From assembly GCF_015350995.1 (NCBI RefSeq), contig NZ_JADKRW010000004.1, positions 404,126-468,125 of the forward strand: 64,000 bases of DNA, given 5' to 3'. The translations under genes and the position numbers were made by a program. Numbering within the stretch: position 1 is the stretch's first letter; the number at the start of each line of letters is the position of its first letter. Below the pieces are notes generated by a model. It worked only from the letters and a program-made list of their open reading frames with translations. It did not search any database and was not told where the DNA came from. Below, in pieces: positions 23,655 to 31,928 of this stretch. This DNA is from Curtobacterium sp. VKM Ac-1393. GTDB taxonomy: Bacteria > Actinomycetota > Actinomycetes > Actinomycetales > Microbacteriaceae.

Positions 23655-24527
23655 ATGGACACCAGAAGCGAAGTGCGCGACTTCCTCCGCACCCGCCGCG
23701 AGCGCGTCACGCCGCAGCAGGTCGGGTTGCCCGACTTCGGTGGCGCCCGACGGGTCAAGGGGCTCCGCCGTGAGGAGCTCGCGCTCATCGCCGGCATGAG
23801 CGTCGACTACTACATCCGCCTCGAGCGCGGGAACCTCACCGGCGTCTCGGAGAGCGTGCTCGAGTCCCTGTCGCGCGCGCTGCGCCTCGACGACGCCGAG
23901 CACGCGCACCTGTTCGACCTGGCCCGCGTGCAGAACGCCTCGGCGACCACGCGGCGGAAGCCGCCGACGTCGAAGGTCCGACCGAACGTGCAGCGGATGC
24001 TCGACGGCATGACCATGCCCGCGTGGGTGCGGAACGGCCGCTCGGACTTCCTGGCCGGCAACGCCCTGGCGCGTGCGCTGTACTCGCCGCTGTTCCTCGA
24101 CCCCGCCGGCACCCCGAACACCGCCCGCTTCGCGTTCCTCGACCCGCGCGGTCAGGAGTTCTGGCGCGACTGGGACGTCGTCGCGAGCGACATGGTCGCC
24201 GTGCTCCGTGCCGAGGCCGCCCGGTCGCCGTACGACAAGGGGCTGACCGACCTGATCGGCGAACTCTCGACCCGCAGCGAGGAGTTCCGGCAGCGCTGGG
24301 CCGCACACGGGGTCATGCGGCACCTGAACGGTTCGAAGCGGGTGCACCACCCCGAGGTCGGCGACCTCGACCTGACCTACGAGACCATGGAGCTCGCGAC
24401 CGACACCGGGCTGACGCTCATCGCGTACGGCACGGAGCCGGGCTCCCCGTCCGAAGAGCGTCTGCAGTTGCTCGCGAACCTCGTCGCCACGACGGCCGAG
24501 GCCGTCCCGGAGTCGGAAGACGCATGA
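23655..24527 (+). CDS. MmyB-like helix-turn-helix transcriptional regulator
   Basis: 290 residues. HTH RREELALIAGMSVDYYIRLERGNLTG, then MmyB ligand domain with PAWVRNGRSDFLAGNALARALYSPLF and RFAFLDPRGQEFWRDWD. Closer to the gene at 2478 than to its immediate neighbour in the middle domain (shared YSP and ARFxFLDP). Its stop overlaps the ATG of a 67-residue gene. Confidence 0.88.
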   Translation: MDTRSEVRDFLRTRRERVTPQQVGLPDFGGARRVKGLRREELALIAGMSVDYYIRLERGNLTGVSESVLESLSRALRLDDAEHAHLFDLARVQNASATTRRKPPTSKVRPNVQRMLDGMTMPAWVRNGRSDFLAGNALARALYSPLFLDPAGTPNTARFAFLDPRGQEFWRDWDVVASDMVAVLRAEAARSPYDKGLTDLIGELSTRSEEFRQRWAAHGVMRHLNGSKRVHHPEVGDLDLTYETMELATDTGLTLIAYGTEPGSPSEERLQLLANLVATTAEAVPESEDA

Positions 24528-24727
24528 ACGACACCGAGTCCGTCCCGACCACCGCACCTGCTGCACCCCTCGGATTCCTGGGCCGCCTGCGGTTCCGGTG
24601 GCGCGCTGAGCAGGAGATCCACGACCTGACCCGCGACCGCGCGCTCGAGGAGCGCGTGCGCGCCGAGGCCGCCGTGCGGCTCGCGCCCGGCCCGTGGCAC
24701 CTCGGCGAGCTGTTCCGACGCCGCTGA
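24524..24727 (+). CDS. Small charged protein coupled to an MmyB regulator
   Basis: 67 residues. Translationally coupled to the regulator by ATGA. An unstructured Thr/Ala/Pro start is followed by a very charged helical stretch (RWRAEQEIHDLTRDRALEERVRAEAAVRLAPG). No family recognised; the coupling is the main argument that it is real. Confidence 0.5.
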   Translation: MNDTESVPTTAPAAPLGFLGRLRFRWRAEQEIHDLTRDRALEERVRAEAAVRLAPGPWHLGELFRRR

Positions 24728-24737
24728 CGCGACCCGC

Positions 24738-24804
24738 GCCGCACAACCAAAATCACCCCGAACCACGTGATCGCCTGGTTCGGGGTGACTTGCGTTGTGC
24801 GCGT
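24738..24804. terminator. Two-part hairpin between convergent genes
   Basis: Inner stem TCACCCCGAACCA (24753-24765) with TGGTTCGGGGTGA (24776-24788); outer pairing of CGCACAAC near 24740 with GTTGTGCG near 24795. Followed by a dispersed hairpin copy. Terminates the plus-strand regulator operon. Confidence 0.65.
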
Positions 24805-24814
24805 GCCCAGATGG

Positions 24815-24858
24815 CGGACGGGAGGCCCGGTGCGATGCCGCCACGGGCCTCCCGTCCG
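24815..24858. terminator. Dispersed intergenic hairpin, copy 6
   Basis: 15-base arms CGGACGGGAGGCCCG / CGGGCCTCCCGTCCG, inner stem broken (GTGCGATGCCGCCA). Between convergent genes, 15 bases from the 3' end of the aldo/keto reductase. Confidence 0.68.
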
Positions 24859-24872
24859 TCAGTCGGTCGCGT

Positions 24873-25889
24873 TCACCGGCGACGTGCGGCGGGCACCAGG
24901 GTGTGCTGCCCGTAGCTGTTGTCGTCGGGGTTGATCGTGACGCCGGGGGCGACGAGCTCGTCGATGCGGTCCAGGACCTCGTCGCTGAGCACACGGTCGG
25001 CGGCGGGGAGCTGCGACTCGAGCTGCTCCATGGTGCGCGGGCCGATGATCGCGCTCGTGACGCCGGGGTGCCGGATCACCCACGCGAGCGACATCTCGAT
25101 GAGGGACATGTCCTGCGACTCGGCCAGCAGCGCGAGTTCCTCGACGACGTCGAGCTTCCGCTGGTTCGCGAGCGTCGACATGTCGAACCGGGCCGCGGGA
25201 CGGTGCTTCGCCGTCGGGGTACCGGGAGCATCCTTGCGCCAGCGGCCACTGAGCCAGCCGCCGGCGAGCGGGCTGTAGACGAGGGTGCCCATGCCGTAGC
25301 GCTGCGTGGTCGGCAGGACGTCCTCCTCGATGCCGCGCACCAGGATCGAGTACGGGGGCTGCTCGGTGCGGAAGCGCTCCAGGCCACGGCGCTCCGAGGT
25401 CCACTGCGCCTCGACGATCTCGGCGCCGGAGTACGACGACGAGCCGATGTTCCGGACCTTGCCCTGGCGCACCAGGTCGGTCAGGGCGCTCAGGGTCTCC
25501 TCGACGTCCATCGTGGGCGACGGACGGTGCACCTGGTACAGGTCGATGTGGTCGGTGCCGAGACGGCGTAGGGAGTTCTCGACCTCCTGCATGATCCAGC
25601 GGCGCGAACCACCGGAGCGGTTCGGGCCCTCACCCATCGGCATGAAGAACTTGGTGGCGAGCACGACGTCGTCACGGCGGTCCTTGATCGCCTTGCCGAC
25701 GATCTCCTCCGAGACGCCGTCCGAGTAGGCGTCGGCGGTGTCGACGAAGTTGATGCCCGCGTCGAGGGCACGGTGGATGATCCGGATCGAGTCGTCGACG
25801 TCGGCGTTGGCCCACGGACCGAACATCATGGTGCCCAGTGCGAGCGGGCTCACCTCGACGCCGGTGCGTCCGAGCTGGCGGTACTCCAT
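24873..25889 (-). CDS. Aldo/keto reductase (AKR, L-glyceraldehyde 3-phosphate reductase-like)
   Basis: 338-residue NADP-type reductase. Start MEYRQLGRTGVEVSPLALGTMMFG is typical of the YghZ/AKR14-like group. Catalytic residues: Asp/Tyr in FVDTADAYSDG, Lys in VLATKFF, His in DLYQVHRPSP; the cofactor end is SAIIGPRTMEQLESQL. ATG at 25889 has GAGAGGAA upstream and a TAGCGT box at 25933-25938. Divergent from the CMD-like gene at 26012 with a shared dyad between them. The third AKR in the window. Confidence 0.9.
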   Translation of the reverse strand: MEYRQLGRTGVEVSPLALGTMMFGPWANADVDDSIRIIHRALDAGINFVDTADAYSDGVSEEIVGKAIKDRRDDVVLATKFFMPMGEGPNRSGGSRRWIMQEVENSLRRLGTDHIDLYQVHRPSPTMDVEETLSALTDLVRQGKVRNIGSSSYSGAEIVEAQWTSERRGLERFRTEQPPYSILVRGIEEDVLPTTQRYGMGTLVYSPLAGGWLSGRWRKDAPGTPTAKHRPAARFDMSTLANQRKLDVVEELALLAESQDMSLIEMSLAWVIRHPGVTSAIIGPRTMEQLESQLPAADRVLSDEVLDRIDELVAPGVTINPDDNSYGQHTLVPAARRR

Positions 25890-25962
25890 GGTTTCCTCTC
25901 CGTGCCCGCGGGTCTCGCCGGGCACGGTGGCCACGCTAGGCCGGTGGCCCACGACGAAAGGG

Positions 25963-25980
25963 GGGAGGACCGTACCTCCC
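25963..25980. promoter_or_regulatory. Shared dyad between aldo/keto reductase and CMD genes (MmyB-motif variant)
   Basis: GGGAGG-accgta-CCTCCC. The plus-strand reading GGGAGGACCGTACCT ends 34 bases before ATG 26012 and resembles the cupin promoter motif (ACCGGCACCTCC). TAGCGT boxes lie on both sides (26000-26005 plus; 25933-25938 minus). Confidence 0.55.
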
Positions 25981-26011
25981 TCGGTCGGCGGGGCGGTCGT
26001 AGCGTCGAGCC

Positions 26012-26710
26012 ATGACGTTCGCCGAGACCGACCCCGAGTTCGCCCGGTACCACGCCGACTTCGTGGACGAGACGCTGCAGCACGCGTCACTCAGCAGCCA
26101 CGACCGCGCGGTCGTGCAGCTCGGCGCGATGATCGCCGGCGGCGCACAGGCCGCCTTCCGGCAGCTGCTCGGCACCGCGCTCGACGGCTCACTGACCCCG
26201 GTCGAGGTGAAGGAGATCGGCTACCAGGCCGTCGCCTACGTCGGATCCGCGCGAGCTGCCGACTTCCTGACCATCACGAACGAGGTGCTGGTCGGGCGGG
26301 GCGTCGAGCTACCGCTGCCCGGCCAGTCCACGACCACGCCGTCGGACCGGCTCGAAGGGGGCCGTGCAGTCCAGAGCGCCGTGGTCGGGACGGAGCGGGT
26401 CGACGCCATGTACGAGCACGCGGCCGAGGACACCATGCACTTCCAGCGGTTCCTGTCCGGCAACTGCTTCGGCGACACGGTCGGTCGGGACGGCCTCGAC
26501 CTGCCGACGCGTGCGCTGCTGACGTTCGCGGTCCTCGTCGCGCTCGGCGGTGCGGACGCGCAGGTCACGGGACACGTCGCGGGCAACCTGCACGTCGGGA
26601 ACACCCGGCAGCAGCTGCTCGACGTGCTCACCGTCCTGGTGCCCGTGATCGGCTACCCACGGACGCTGAACGGTCTCGCCGCGGTGGACCAGGGTGCACC
26701 CGCCGCTTGA
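26012..26710 (+). CDS. Carboxymuconolactone decarboxylase-like protein, two-domain
   Basis: 232 residues made of two CMD/AhpD-type helical repeats: residues 15-85 (AVVQLGAMIAGGAQAAFRQLLGTALDGSLTPVEVKEIGYQAVAYVG) and 140-225 (LLTFAVLVALGGADAQVTGHVAGNLHVGNTRQQLLDVLTVLVPVIGYPR). The CxxC redox pair of AhpD-type peroxidases is absent in both, so it is not a peroxidase of that kind. Often found with cupins and AKRs, as here. Leaderless ATG 6 bases after TAGCGT. Confidence 0.83.
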   Translation: MTFAETDPEFARYHADFVDETLQHASLSSHDRAVVQLGAMIAGGAQAAFRQLLGTALDGSLTPVEVKEIGYQAVAYVGSARAADFLTITNEVLVGRGVELPLPGQSTTTPSDRLEGGRAVQSAVVGTERVDAMYEHAAEDTMHFQRFLSGNCFGDTVGRDGLDLPTRALLTFAVLVALGGADAQVTGHVAGNLHVGNTRQQLLDVLTVLVPVIGYPRTLNGLAAVDQGAPAA

Positions 26711-26713
26711 CGC

Positions 26714-27046
26714 TCAGATCGCGAGCTCGACGTCGTGACCGTTGACGGTCACGATGATGCGAGGGTTCTCGGCACCGGTCGCGGTGATGTAGCTGCGGAG
26801 CGTGGAGAGCAACATGTCTTCTCGCCGCTCCATCTGGGACACCGCGCCCTGACTGATGCCGAGCTCGTGCGCGATCTCGGCTTGGGTGCGCTTGCCGGCT
26901 TCGCGGACCATCGCGAGGCTCATGGCGTGGATGCGGTCGAGCTCATCCGCTTCCACTTCAAGCGCGGCCACGGCGTCCGCGACGCCCGGCTGCTGCAACA
27001 TCTGATCGAGGCGGTCGTTGCCCCGTACGAAGTCTTCCTTGCTCAT
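26714..27046 (-). CDS. Antitoxin, HigA/XRE type
   Basis: 110 residues. The helix-turn-helix at residues 60-95 reads KRTQAEIAHELGISQGAVSQMERREDMLLSTLRSYI; the rest is a helical N terminus and a short strand-rich tail (RIIVTVNGHDVEL). ATG has GAGGAAG upstream and overlaps the expected stop of the toxin remnant (ATGA). Order toxin then antitoxin, as in higBA. Reading frame intact. Confidence 0.82.
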   Translation of the reverse strand: MSKEDFVRGNDRLDQMLQQPGVADAVAALEVEADELDRIHAMSLAMVREAGKRTQAEIAHELGISQGAVSQMERREDMLLSTLRSYITATGAENPRIIVTVNGHDVELAI

Positions 27047-27290
27047 CGTGCTTCCTCGGTCTCGTTCCGCCATCGGTCGCGGTCCTCGTCGGGTGGGAAC
27101 AACAGATCAGGCGGAGCGCCACCCCTGTGACGTACGGGTGTGACACCCGCCAGACCGGATGCTGCTTGGACTGCCGGACACGCTTGAGCATGAACGTCAG
27201 CAGCTGCAGACGTCTTCGCCCACGCTCGGTCGTGTCGGTCTCAAGACGATCGAGCTGGTCGTTGAACTCTCGCGACCAGTCGATCTGCAT
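27043..27290 (-). pseudogene. Broken HigB/RelE-type toxin
   Basis: The frame from 27290 gives MQIDWSREFNDQLDRLE, then TFMLKRVRQSKQHPVWRVSHPY and ALRLIC, the conserved core of Gp49/HigB-like toxins. There it leaves frame: one missing base near 27100/27101 would turn the following codons into LICWFPPDE, and that second frame continues as DRDRWRNETEEAR with a stop overlapping the antitoxin ATG. Family members also carry ~30 more residues (the ALFAGDK...GDVFYDSV region) that are absent here. So there are two lesions: a 1-base deletion and an internal loss. Sequencing error could explain the first but not the second. Confidence 0.75.
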
Positions 27291-27311
27291 GCGGCGAAAT
27301 TACCTGCGACT

Positions 27312-27333
27312 GATATTAGCCGCAACTAATATC
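27312..27333. promoter_or_regulatory. Toxin-antitoxin operator
   Basis: GATATTAG-ccgcaa-CTAATATC: perfect 8-base arms, AT-rich in a GC-rich genome, 22 bases before the toxin start. Expected binding site of the XRE antitoxin. Confidence 0.75.
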
Positions 27334-27369
27334 GAGCGCAAGGGCAACGACTGGCGGGAGTGCGCCCCG

Positions 27370-28341
27370 TCAGACGACGAGGGGACCGGCGACCTCGAGC
27401 TGATCGTGGTCGACGAGCCAGCGGACCGCGTCGAGCACCGTCTGCTCCGCGGTGAACCCGGGCGCGTAACCGAGCAGACGACGGGCCTTCTCGACGCTGA
27501 AGACCTGGCTGCGTGACAGGTGCTCCCAGCTGGCGCCAGCGTGCTCTGGAGCCGTGGTCTCACGGAACCGGTCCCAGCTGACGGAGTCGAGCCGGGCCTC
27601 CTGGCCGAACCACGACGCTGCCAGATGGGCGTACCCGCGCGCGGTGAGCGCCGTCGGAGCCGTGATGAAGAAGTCCTCGCCCGTCGCCGCCTCGCGGTGT
27701 TCGACGGCGAGCTGGAACGCCTGCGCGACGTCGTCGGCGTGCACGTGGGCCATGGTCTCGGCGCCGAGCCCGGGGACCTCGATCGCCTCGCCGGCGGACA
27801 GCCGCGTCAGCACCGAAGGGTCCAGGTTGCCGAGCGGACCGATCGGCATCCAGCCCGGACCGCTGATGTGTCCGGGGTGCACCGTGGTCGTCGCCAAACC
27901 CCCTGACACGGTTTCTTCCTTGAGCGTCCGGGCGATCGCGTCCTTCTGCACGCCGTAGTCGCCGAACGGCGGCGTGAAGTCGTCTTCGGTGATCGGCAGG
28001 ACGCTGGATGCTCCGGCACGCCAGATCGAACCGCAGTGCACCAGGTGTGTGCTCGTGCCGCGGAGCGCATCGACGAGTGCGGCGGAGGACGACTCGGTGA
28101 AGCACACGAGGTCGACGACGGCGTCAGCGGCGAGCGCGGCGATCCGCGCGCCGAACGTGCCGTCGCGGTCCTCCTGCTCGCGGTCGGCGGCGACCCGCTC
28201 GACCTGCTGCCACTCGGGGGAGTCGGCGTACGGGGTGCTGGTGCCACGACTGAGCGCGACCACCTGGTGGCCGGCGCGGACGAGGCGGGGCACGAGGAAC
28301 GTGCCGATGTGCCCGGTGGCTCCGATGACGACGATGCGCAT
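27370..28341 (-). CDS. NAD-dependent epimerase/dehydratase-type protein
   Basis: 323-residue extended-SDR protein. GATGHIG at residues 7-13 is the nucleotide-binding loop; further on DLVCFTESSSAALV, a GDYGVQKDAI segment (Tyr-x3-Lys place reads YGVQK), HPGHISGPGW, and HVHADDVAQAFQLA are typical. Substrate unknown, perhaps a nucleotide sugar or flavonoid-like compound. Overlaps by one base the gene upstream (28341), so both are one transcript. Confidence 0.82.
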   Translation of the reverse strand: MRIVVIGATGHIGTFLVPRLVRAGHQVVALSRGTSTPYADSPEWQQVERVAADREQEDRDGTFGARIAALAADAVVDLVCFTESSSAALVDALRGTSTHLVHCGSIWRAGASSVLPITEDDFTPPFGDYGVQKDAIARTLKEETVSGGLATTTVHPGHISGPGWMPIGPLGNLDPSVLTRLSAGEAIEVPGLGAETMAHVHADDVAQAFQLAVEHREAATGEDFFITAPTALTARGYAHLAASWFGQEARLDSVSWDRFRETTAPEHAGASWEHLSRSQVFSVEKARRLLGYAPGFTAEQTVLDAVRWLVDHDQLEVAGPLVV

Positions 28342-28829
28342 CAGTCGGCGGTGATGACCTTGACGGAGCCGGCGATGGTGGCCGCGTCCTCGGCGAGCGC
28401 CACGACGGGGTCGGGCAGACCGGTGGCCGCGCCGACCGCCTTGCGGAGTCCCCAGCCGACGAACGAGCCGACGACTGCACCGATGCCACCGAGGATCGCG
28501 CCCTCGATGCGCAGGTCGCGCCGGCCGGTCGTGCCGAGTGCTGCGCCGACGAGTGCGCCGGAGCCGATGCGGCCGATCAGGCCGGTGGGGGAGATGCGGT
28601 TCGGGGTCTTCGGCAGCTTGTCGCCGATGAGCTCGCCGACGGCCGACGCGACGAGCAGTCCGCGGCCGAGCGGTGTGCTGAAGACCTTCCAGTCCTGCCA
28701 CGATCCCTTCAGCGAGGACCGGTCGTGGTTCAGCGCCAGCACCGCGAGCGGGGTGGCGCTCCGGCCACCGCTCAGGATGCCGAGCACCAGGGTGCGGACC
28801 AGGGTGTGCTGCTCGTGCTGCTTGCTCAT
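28341..28829 (-). CDS. DUF4126-like membrane protein
   Basis: 162 residues, Gly/Ala-rich with several hydrophobic segments (LVLGILSGGRSATPLAVLAL near the start; GALVGAALG; GAILGGIGAVVGSFVGWGLRKAVG). The SGGRSATPLAV opening resembles DUF4126 proteins. Function unknown. ATG 28829 chosen over an in-frame ATG at 28850 because GGAGAC lies just before it. Confidence 0.7.
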   Translation of the reverse strand: MSKQHEQHTLVRTLVLGILSGGRSATPLAVLALNHDRSSLKGSWQDWKVFSTPLGRGLLVASAVGELIGDKLPKTPNRISPTGLIGRIGSGALVGAALGTTGRRDLRIEGAILGGIGAVVGSFVGWGLRKAVGAATGLPDPVVALAEDAATIAGSVKVITAD

Positions 28830-28936
28830 CGTGTCTCCAGACGTGATCACGTCCGACCGTACGCACGCGGGCCGCGAGTGGTCCGAGGGTCCGCACGGAC
28901 CGTGGACACCGAGCCGCCCCGAGTAGCGTCCGCCGC

Positions 28937-29587
28937 ATGAGCAACGTCATCGTCTTCGGCGGCCACGGCAAGGTCGCACTCCTCACCACCCGCATCCTCA
29001 GCGAGCGCGGCCACACGGTCACCTCGGTCATCCGGAACGCGGACCAGTCCGACGAGATCCGCGCCCACGGCGGCGAACCGTTCGTGGCGGACATCCAGCA
29101 GCAGTCCCTGACCGACTTCGCCGAGCTGATCCACGGGCACGACGCCGTCGTGTGGTCGGCCGGTGCCGGCGGCGGGTCCGTCGACCGCACGTGGGCGATC
29201 GACCGCGACGCCGCGATCCTGTCGGTGCAGGGTGCGAAGCAGGCCGGTGTCGAGCGCTACGTCATGGTGTCGTGGTCCGGCTCGCAGCTCGACCACGGGG
29301 TGCCGCAGGACAACGACTTCTTCGCCTACGCGCAGTCGAAGGCGGTCGCCGACGCCGTGGTGCGCGACTCCGGTCTGCAGTGGACGATCGTCGCGCCGAG
29401 CACCCTGACCGACGACGAGGCGACGGGTTCGGTCGACTGGGCGGGGTCGTCGAGCGACGTGCCGCGCGGCGACGTCGCGCACGTGATCGCCGACGTGCTC
29501 GAGAACCCGGGCACGGCCGGCAACACCATCCGGTTCAACGCGGGATCGACCCCGATCGCGGACTTCCTTCGCGCCGACGCGGTCTGA
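28937..29587 (+). CDS. NAD(P)-binding atypical SDR
   Basis: 216-residue protein of the NmrA/YwnB-like atypical SDR group. FGGHGKVALLTTRIL is the nucleotide-binding start; VVWSAGAGGG, YVMVSWSGSQ, FFAYAQSKAVADAVVRDSGLQWTIVAPSTLTDD follow the family pattern, with Tyr-x3-Lys as YAQSK. Leaderless-type ATG with TAGCGT upstream. Divergent from the DUF4126/epimerase operon. Confidence 0.85.
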   Translation: MSNVIVFGGHGKVALLTTRILSERGHTVTSVIRNADQSDEIRAHGGEPFVADIQQQSLTDFAELIHGHDAVVWSAGAGGGSVDRTWAIDRDAAILSVQGAKQAGVERYVMVSWSGSQLDHGVPQDNDFFAYAQSKAVADAVVRDSGLQWTIVAPSTLTDDEATGSVDWAGSSSDVPRGDVAHVIADVLENPGTAGNTIRFNAGSTPIADFLRADAV

Positions 29588-29594
29588 CGACCGG

Positions 29595-29613
29595 GCGCGG
29601 CCCGGAGCCGCGC
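29595..29613. terminator. Short GC hairpin between convergent genes
   Basis: GCGCGG-cccggag-CCGCGC, 7 bases after the SDR stop and touching the 3' end of the opposite matrixin gene. Possible bidirectional terminator. Confidence 0.5.
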
Positions 29614-29614
29614 G

Positions 29615-30616
29615 TCAGTAGATCTTCCCGATGCCGGTCAGGTCACCGAGCCCGAGCGTCCGCGACCCGGTGTCGCAGGTCCCGCCCGACGGTTCCATGA
29701 CCTGGCCGGTACCGGTCTTCACATGGCCGAGCCCGTACAGGTGCCCCCACTCGTGGGTGGCGACCGCCTGGGTGTCGTACCGCGCACCGGAGCAGGTGTC
29801 GGTGGAGCTCCACTTGTAGCTCGTGGCGTACCGCTGGTCGGACTCCTTCGCGATGCCGTTGCTGTCGTACCAGACGCACGTCACACCGAGGGTGCCGGAG
29901 GGCAGTTTGCCCCACCCGACGACGCTGTACCCGTTGCTCTTCGCGCACCCGCCCTTGTCGGTGAGTCCCGGGGCCTGGGTCGCGAGGCGGACGTAGGCGT
30001 TCCGCGCCGTCGAGTTCACGGTGCGGTCGCACGACGAGATCGTGCCCGTCCACGCGTTCGCCGCCTTGCGGAGGGCGTCCTTGGCGTAGGTCGACTTCTG
30101 GCCGGACTGGTTGTAGTACCACTGCACGGTGCTCGACCAGCGGTAGGGGTTCAGCTCGTAGGCGGTGCTCGTGCACTTCGTGCTGGCGGCGGCGGCGGTC
30201 GGAGCGGCGGCTGCCGCGCTGGCCGCAGCGCTCCGCGCCTGCTCCTGGCGCACTGCGGGCGCCGAACCACTCCAGGACTCGTCGATCCGGACCGCGACAC
30301 CCCCGCCGCCGGTGTTCGCGATGACGACCTCCGCCAGTTCGGCCGCGCCCGGTACCGCCGAGCTGCTCGCCATCACGCTCTCACCCGGCGCCGGCACGGC
30401 GAACGTGCGGCCGTCCGGCAGTGCGACCGTGCCGGAGGAGACGGTGCACCCCGTCCGGAGCGTCTGCACCGAGAGCGTCCCCGCGGCGCAGCGCGCACCG
30501 GCCGACGGCGCCGCAGCTGCCGGCATCGCTGCTTGCGCGGGTGCCGCTGTGGCGGTGAGGCCGACCACGAGCGCGATGACCGCTCCGGTGGTGAGCGTGT
30601 TCCTGAGCGGACGCAT
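29615..30616 (-). CDS. Secreted matrixin-like zinc metalloprotease
   Basis: 333-residue extracellular protease. Signal peptide residues 1-30 (ALVVGLTATAAPAQAA). A ~110-residue propeptide-like section ends in an Ala-rich linker. The catalytic part from about residue 150 has HEWGHLYGLGH (HExxHxxGxxH zinc site) and a Met-turn VMEPSGG; six or more Cys suggest disulfides. GGAAGGG precedes ATG. Could act on host or environmental proteins (inference). Monocistronic. Confidence 0.85.
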   Translation of the reverse strand: MRPLRNTLTTGAVIALVVGLTATAAPAQAAMPAAAAPSAGARCAAGTLSVQTLRTGCTVSSGTVALPDGRTFAVPAPGESVMASSSAVPGAAELAEVVIANTGGGGVAVRIDESWSGSAPAVRQEQARSAAASAAAAAPTAAAASTKCTSTAYELNPYRWSSTVQWYYNQSGQKSTYAKDALRKAANAWTGTISSCDRTVNSTARNAYVRLATQAPGLTDKGGCAKSNGYSVVGWGKLPSGTLGVTCVWYDSNGIAKESDQRYATSYKWSSTDTCSGARYDTQAVATHEWGHLYGLGHVKTGTGQVMEPSGGTCDTGSRTLGLGDLTGIGKIY

Positions 30617-30740
30617 GGTTGCCCTTCCCGCGGCGGGCCCCTGCGGCCGCCGTCCCTGATCGGGTCCATGCTCGCCGATCAGCCCCCGCCAGGTCCAGGG
30701 ATGCGCCAACAGGACACGCCGGGCCCGTGTCCTGCGACGG

Positions 30741-31832
30741 TCAGCGCAACCGCTCGACCATCGGACACGCGAACGGATCGCGCGCCGCCAGACCGACCTC
30801 GTTGAGGTACCGGACCACGATGACGTACGAGTGCACCAGCGTCGTCTCGGTGTACGGCACACCCTGGTCCGCGCAGTACCGGCGGACCATGTCGCGTGCC
30901 GCGCGCAGGTTCGGCCGGGCCATGCTCGGGAACAGGTGGTGCTCGACCTGGTGGTTGAGCCCGCCCATGAAGTACTCCACCCACGCGCCGCCACCGATGT
31001 CGCGCGAGGTCAGGACCTGACGCGAGAAGAAGTCCACGCGTCGGCCGGGCTCGATGACGGGCATGCCCTTGTGGTTCGGCGCGAACGCGATCCCCATCAG
31101 GAAGCCGAACACGGCGAGCTGCACCCCGAGGAACGCGAAGGCGATGCCGACCGGCAGGAACCAGAACACGACCCCGAGGTAGAGCACGAAGCGCCCGACG
31201 AAGACGGAGCCCTCAGCCCACCGCCGCTTGACCGGGCCACGGCTGGTGTAGGTCCGGATCGACTGCCAGTGCAGGTTGACCCCCTCGACCAGGAGCATCG
31301 GGAAGAACGCCCAGCCCTGCACCCGGACGAGCACCCGCAGGAACCCGGTCCGGCTGGCAGCGTCCTCGGGCCGGAACGAGATCGCGTCGAAGGAGATGTC
31401 GGGGTCCTTGCCGACCGTGTTCGGGTTGGCGTGGTGCCGGGTGTGCTTGTTCATCCACCACGCGTAGCTGATCCCGGTCAGGAACGTGCCGGCGTAGCGC
31501 GCAGCCCGGTCGTTCCAGTGGTGCGACGCGAACACCTGCCGGTGGGCGGCCTCGTGTGACAGGAACGCGAACTGCGTGAAGAGTGCGCCCAGCACCCCGG
31601 CGACGATCAGCTGGTACCAGGAGCCGCCGAGCACGGCGAACGCCCCACCGGTGAGCACGAGCAGCCCGGCGAGCACGGCGATGAGCCCCCAGTACCAGCC
31701 CGTGCGGCGACCGAGCAGCCCGGCGGAGCGGACCTGCGCGAGCAGTGCGGTGTACGTCGAGGTGGTGTCGGTCCGCGGCGACCGTCGTTCGGTCTTGCGG
31801 TAGCCGGTCGGTGCGAGCAGTTCGTCGCCCAT
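30741..31832 (-). CDS. Membrane fatty acid desaturase
   Basis: 363-residue acyl-lipid/acyl-CoA desaturase of the front-end type. Three His boxes are intact: HEAAH (about residue 92), HTRHH (about 130) and HQVEHH (about 295). Two paired hydrophobic stretches flank them (residues 45-85, 210-260). ATG at 31832 follows AGGAGG, preferred over an ATG 11 codons upstream. Enzyme likely inserts a double bond to adjust membrane fluidity. Downstream of two ANTAR genes on the same strand; a 96-base gap holds CCGG-rich dyads. Confidence 0.92.
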   Translation of the reverse strand: MGDELLAPTGYRKTERRSPRTDTTSTYTALLAQVRSAGLLGRRTGWYWGLIAVLAGLLVLTGGAFAVLGGSWYQLIVAGVLGALFTQFAFLSHEAAHRQVFASHHWNDRAARYAGTFLTGISYAWWMNKHTRHHANPNTVGKDPDISFDAISFRPEDAASRTGFLRVLVRVQGWAFFPMLLVEGVNLHWQSIRTYTSRGPVKRRWAEGSVFVGRFVLYLGVVFWFLPVGIAFAFLGVQLAVFGFLMGIAFAPNHKGMPVIEPGRRVDFFSRQVLTSRDIGGGAWVEYFMGGLNHQVEHHLFPSMARPNLRAARDMVRRYCADQGVPYTETTLVHSYVIVVRYLNEVGLAARDPFACPMVERLR

Positions 31833-31928
31833 GGGGTCCTCCTGGATCCAGTGCTGCGCCTGCAACCGGGGACCGGGGTTACGAGTCGTCGTCGAGCGTA
31901 CGCCGGCCCGGACCGGGGACTCTCGGGG

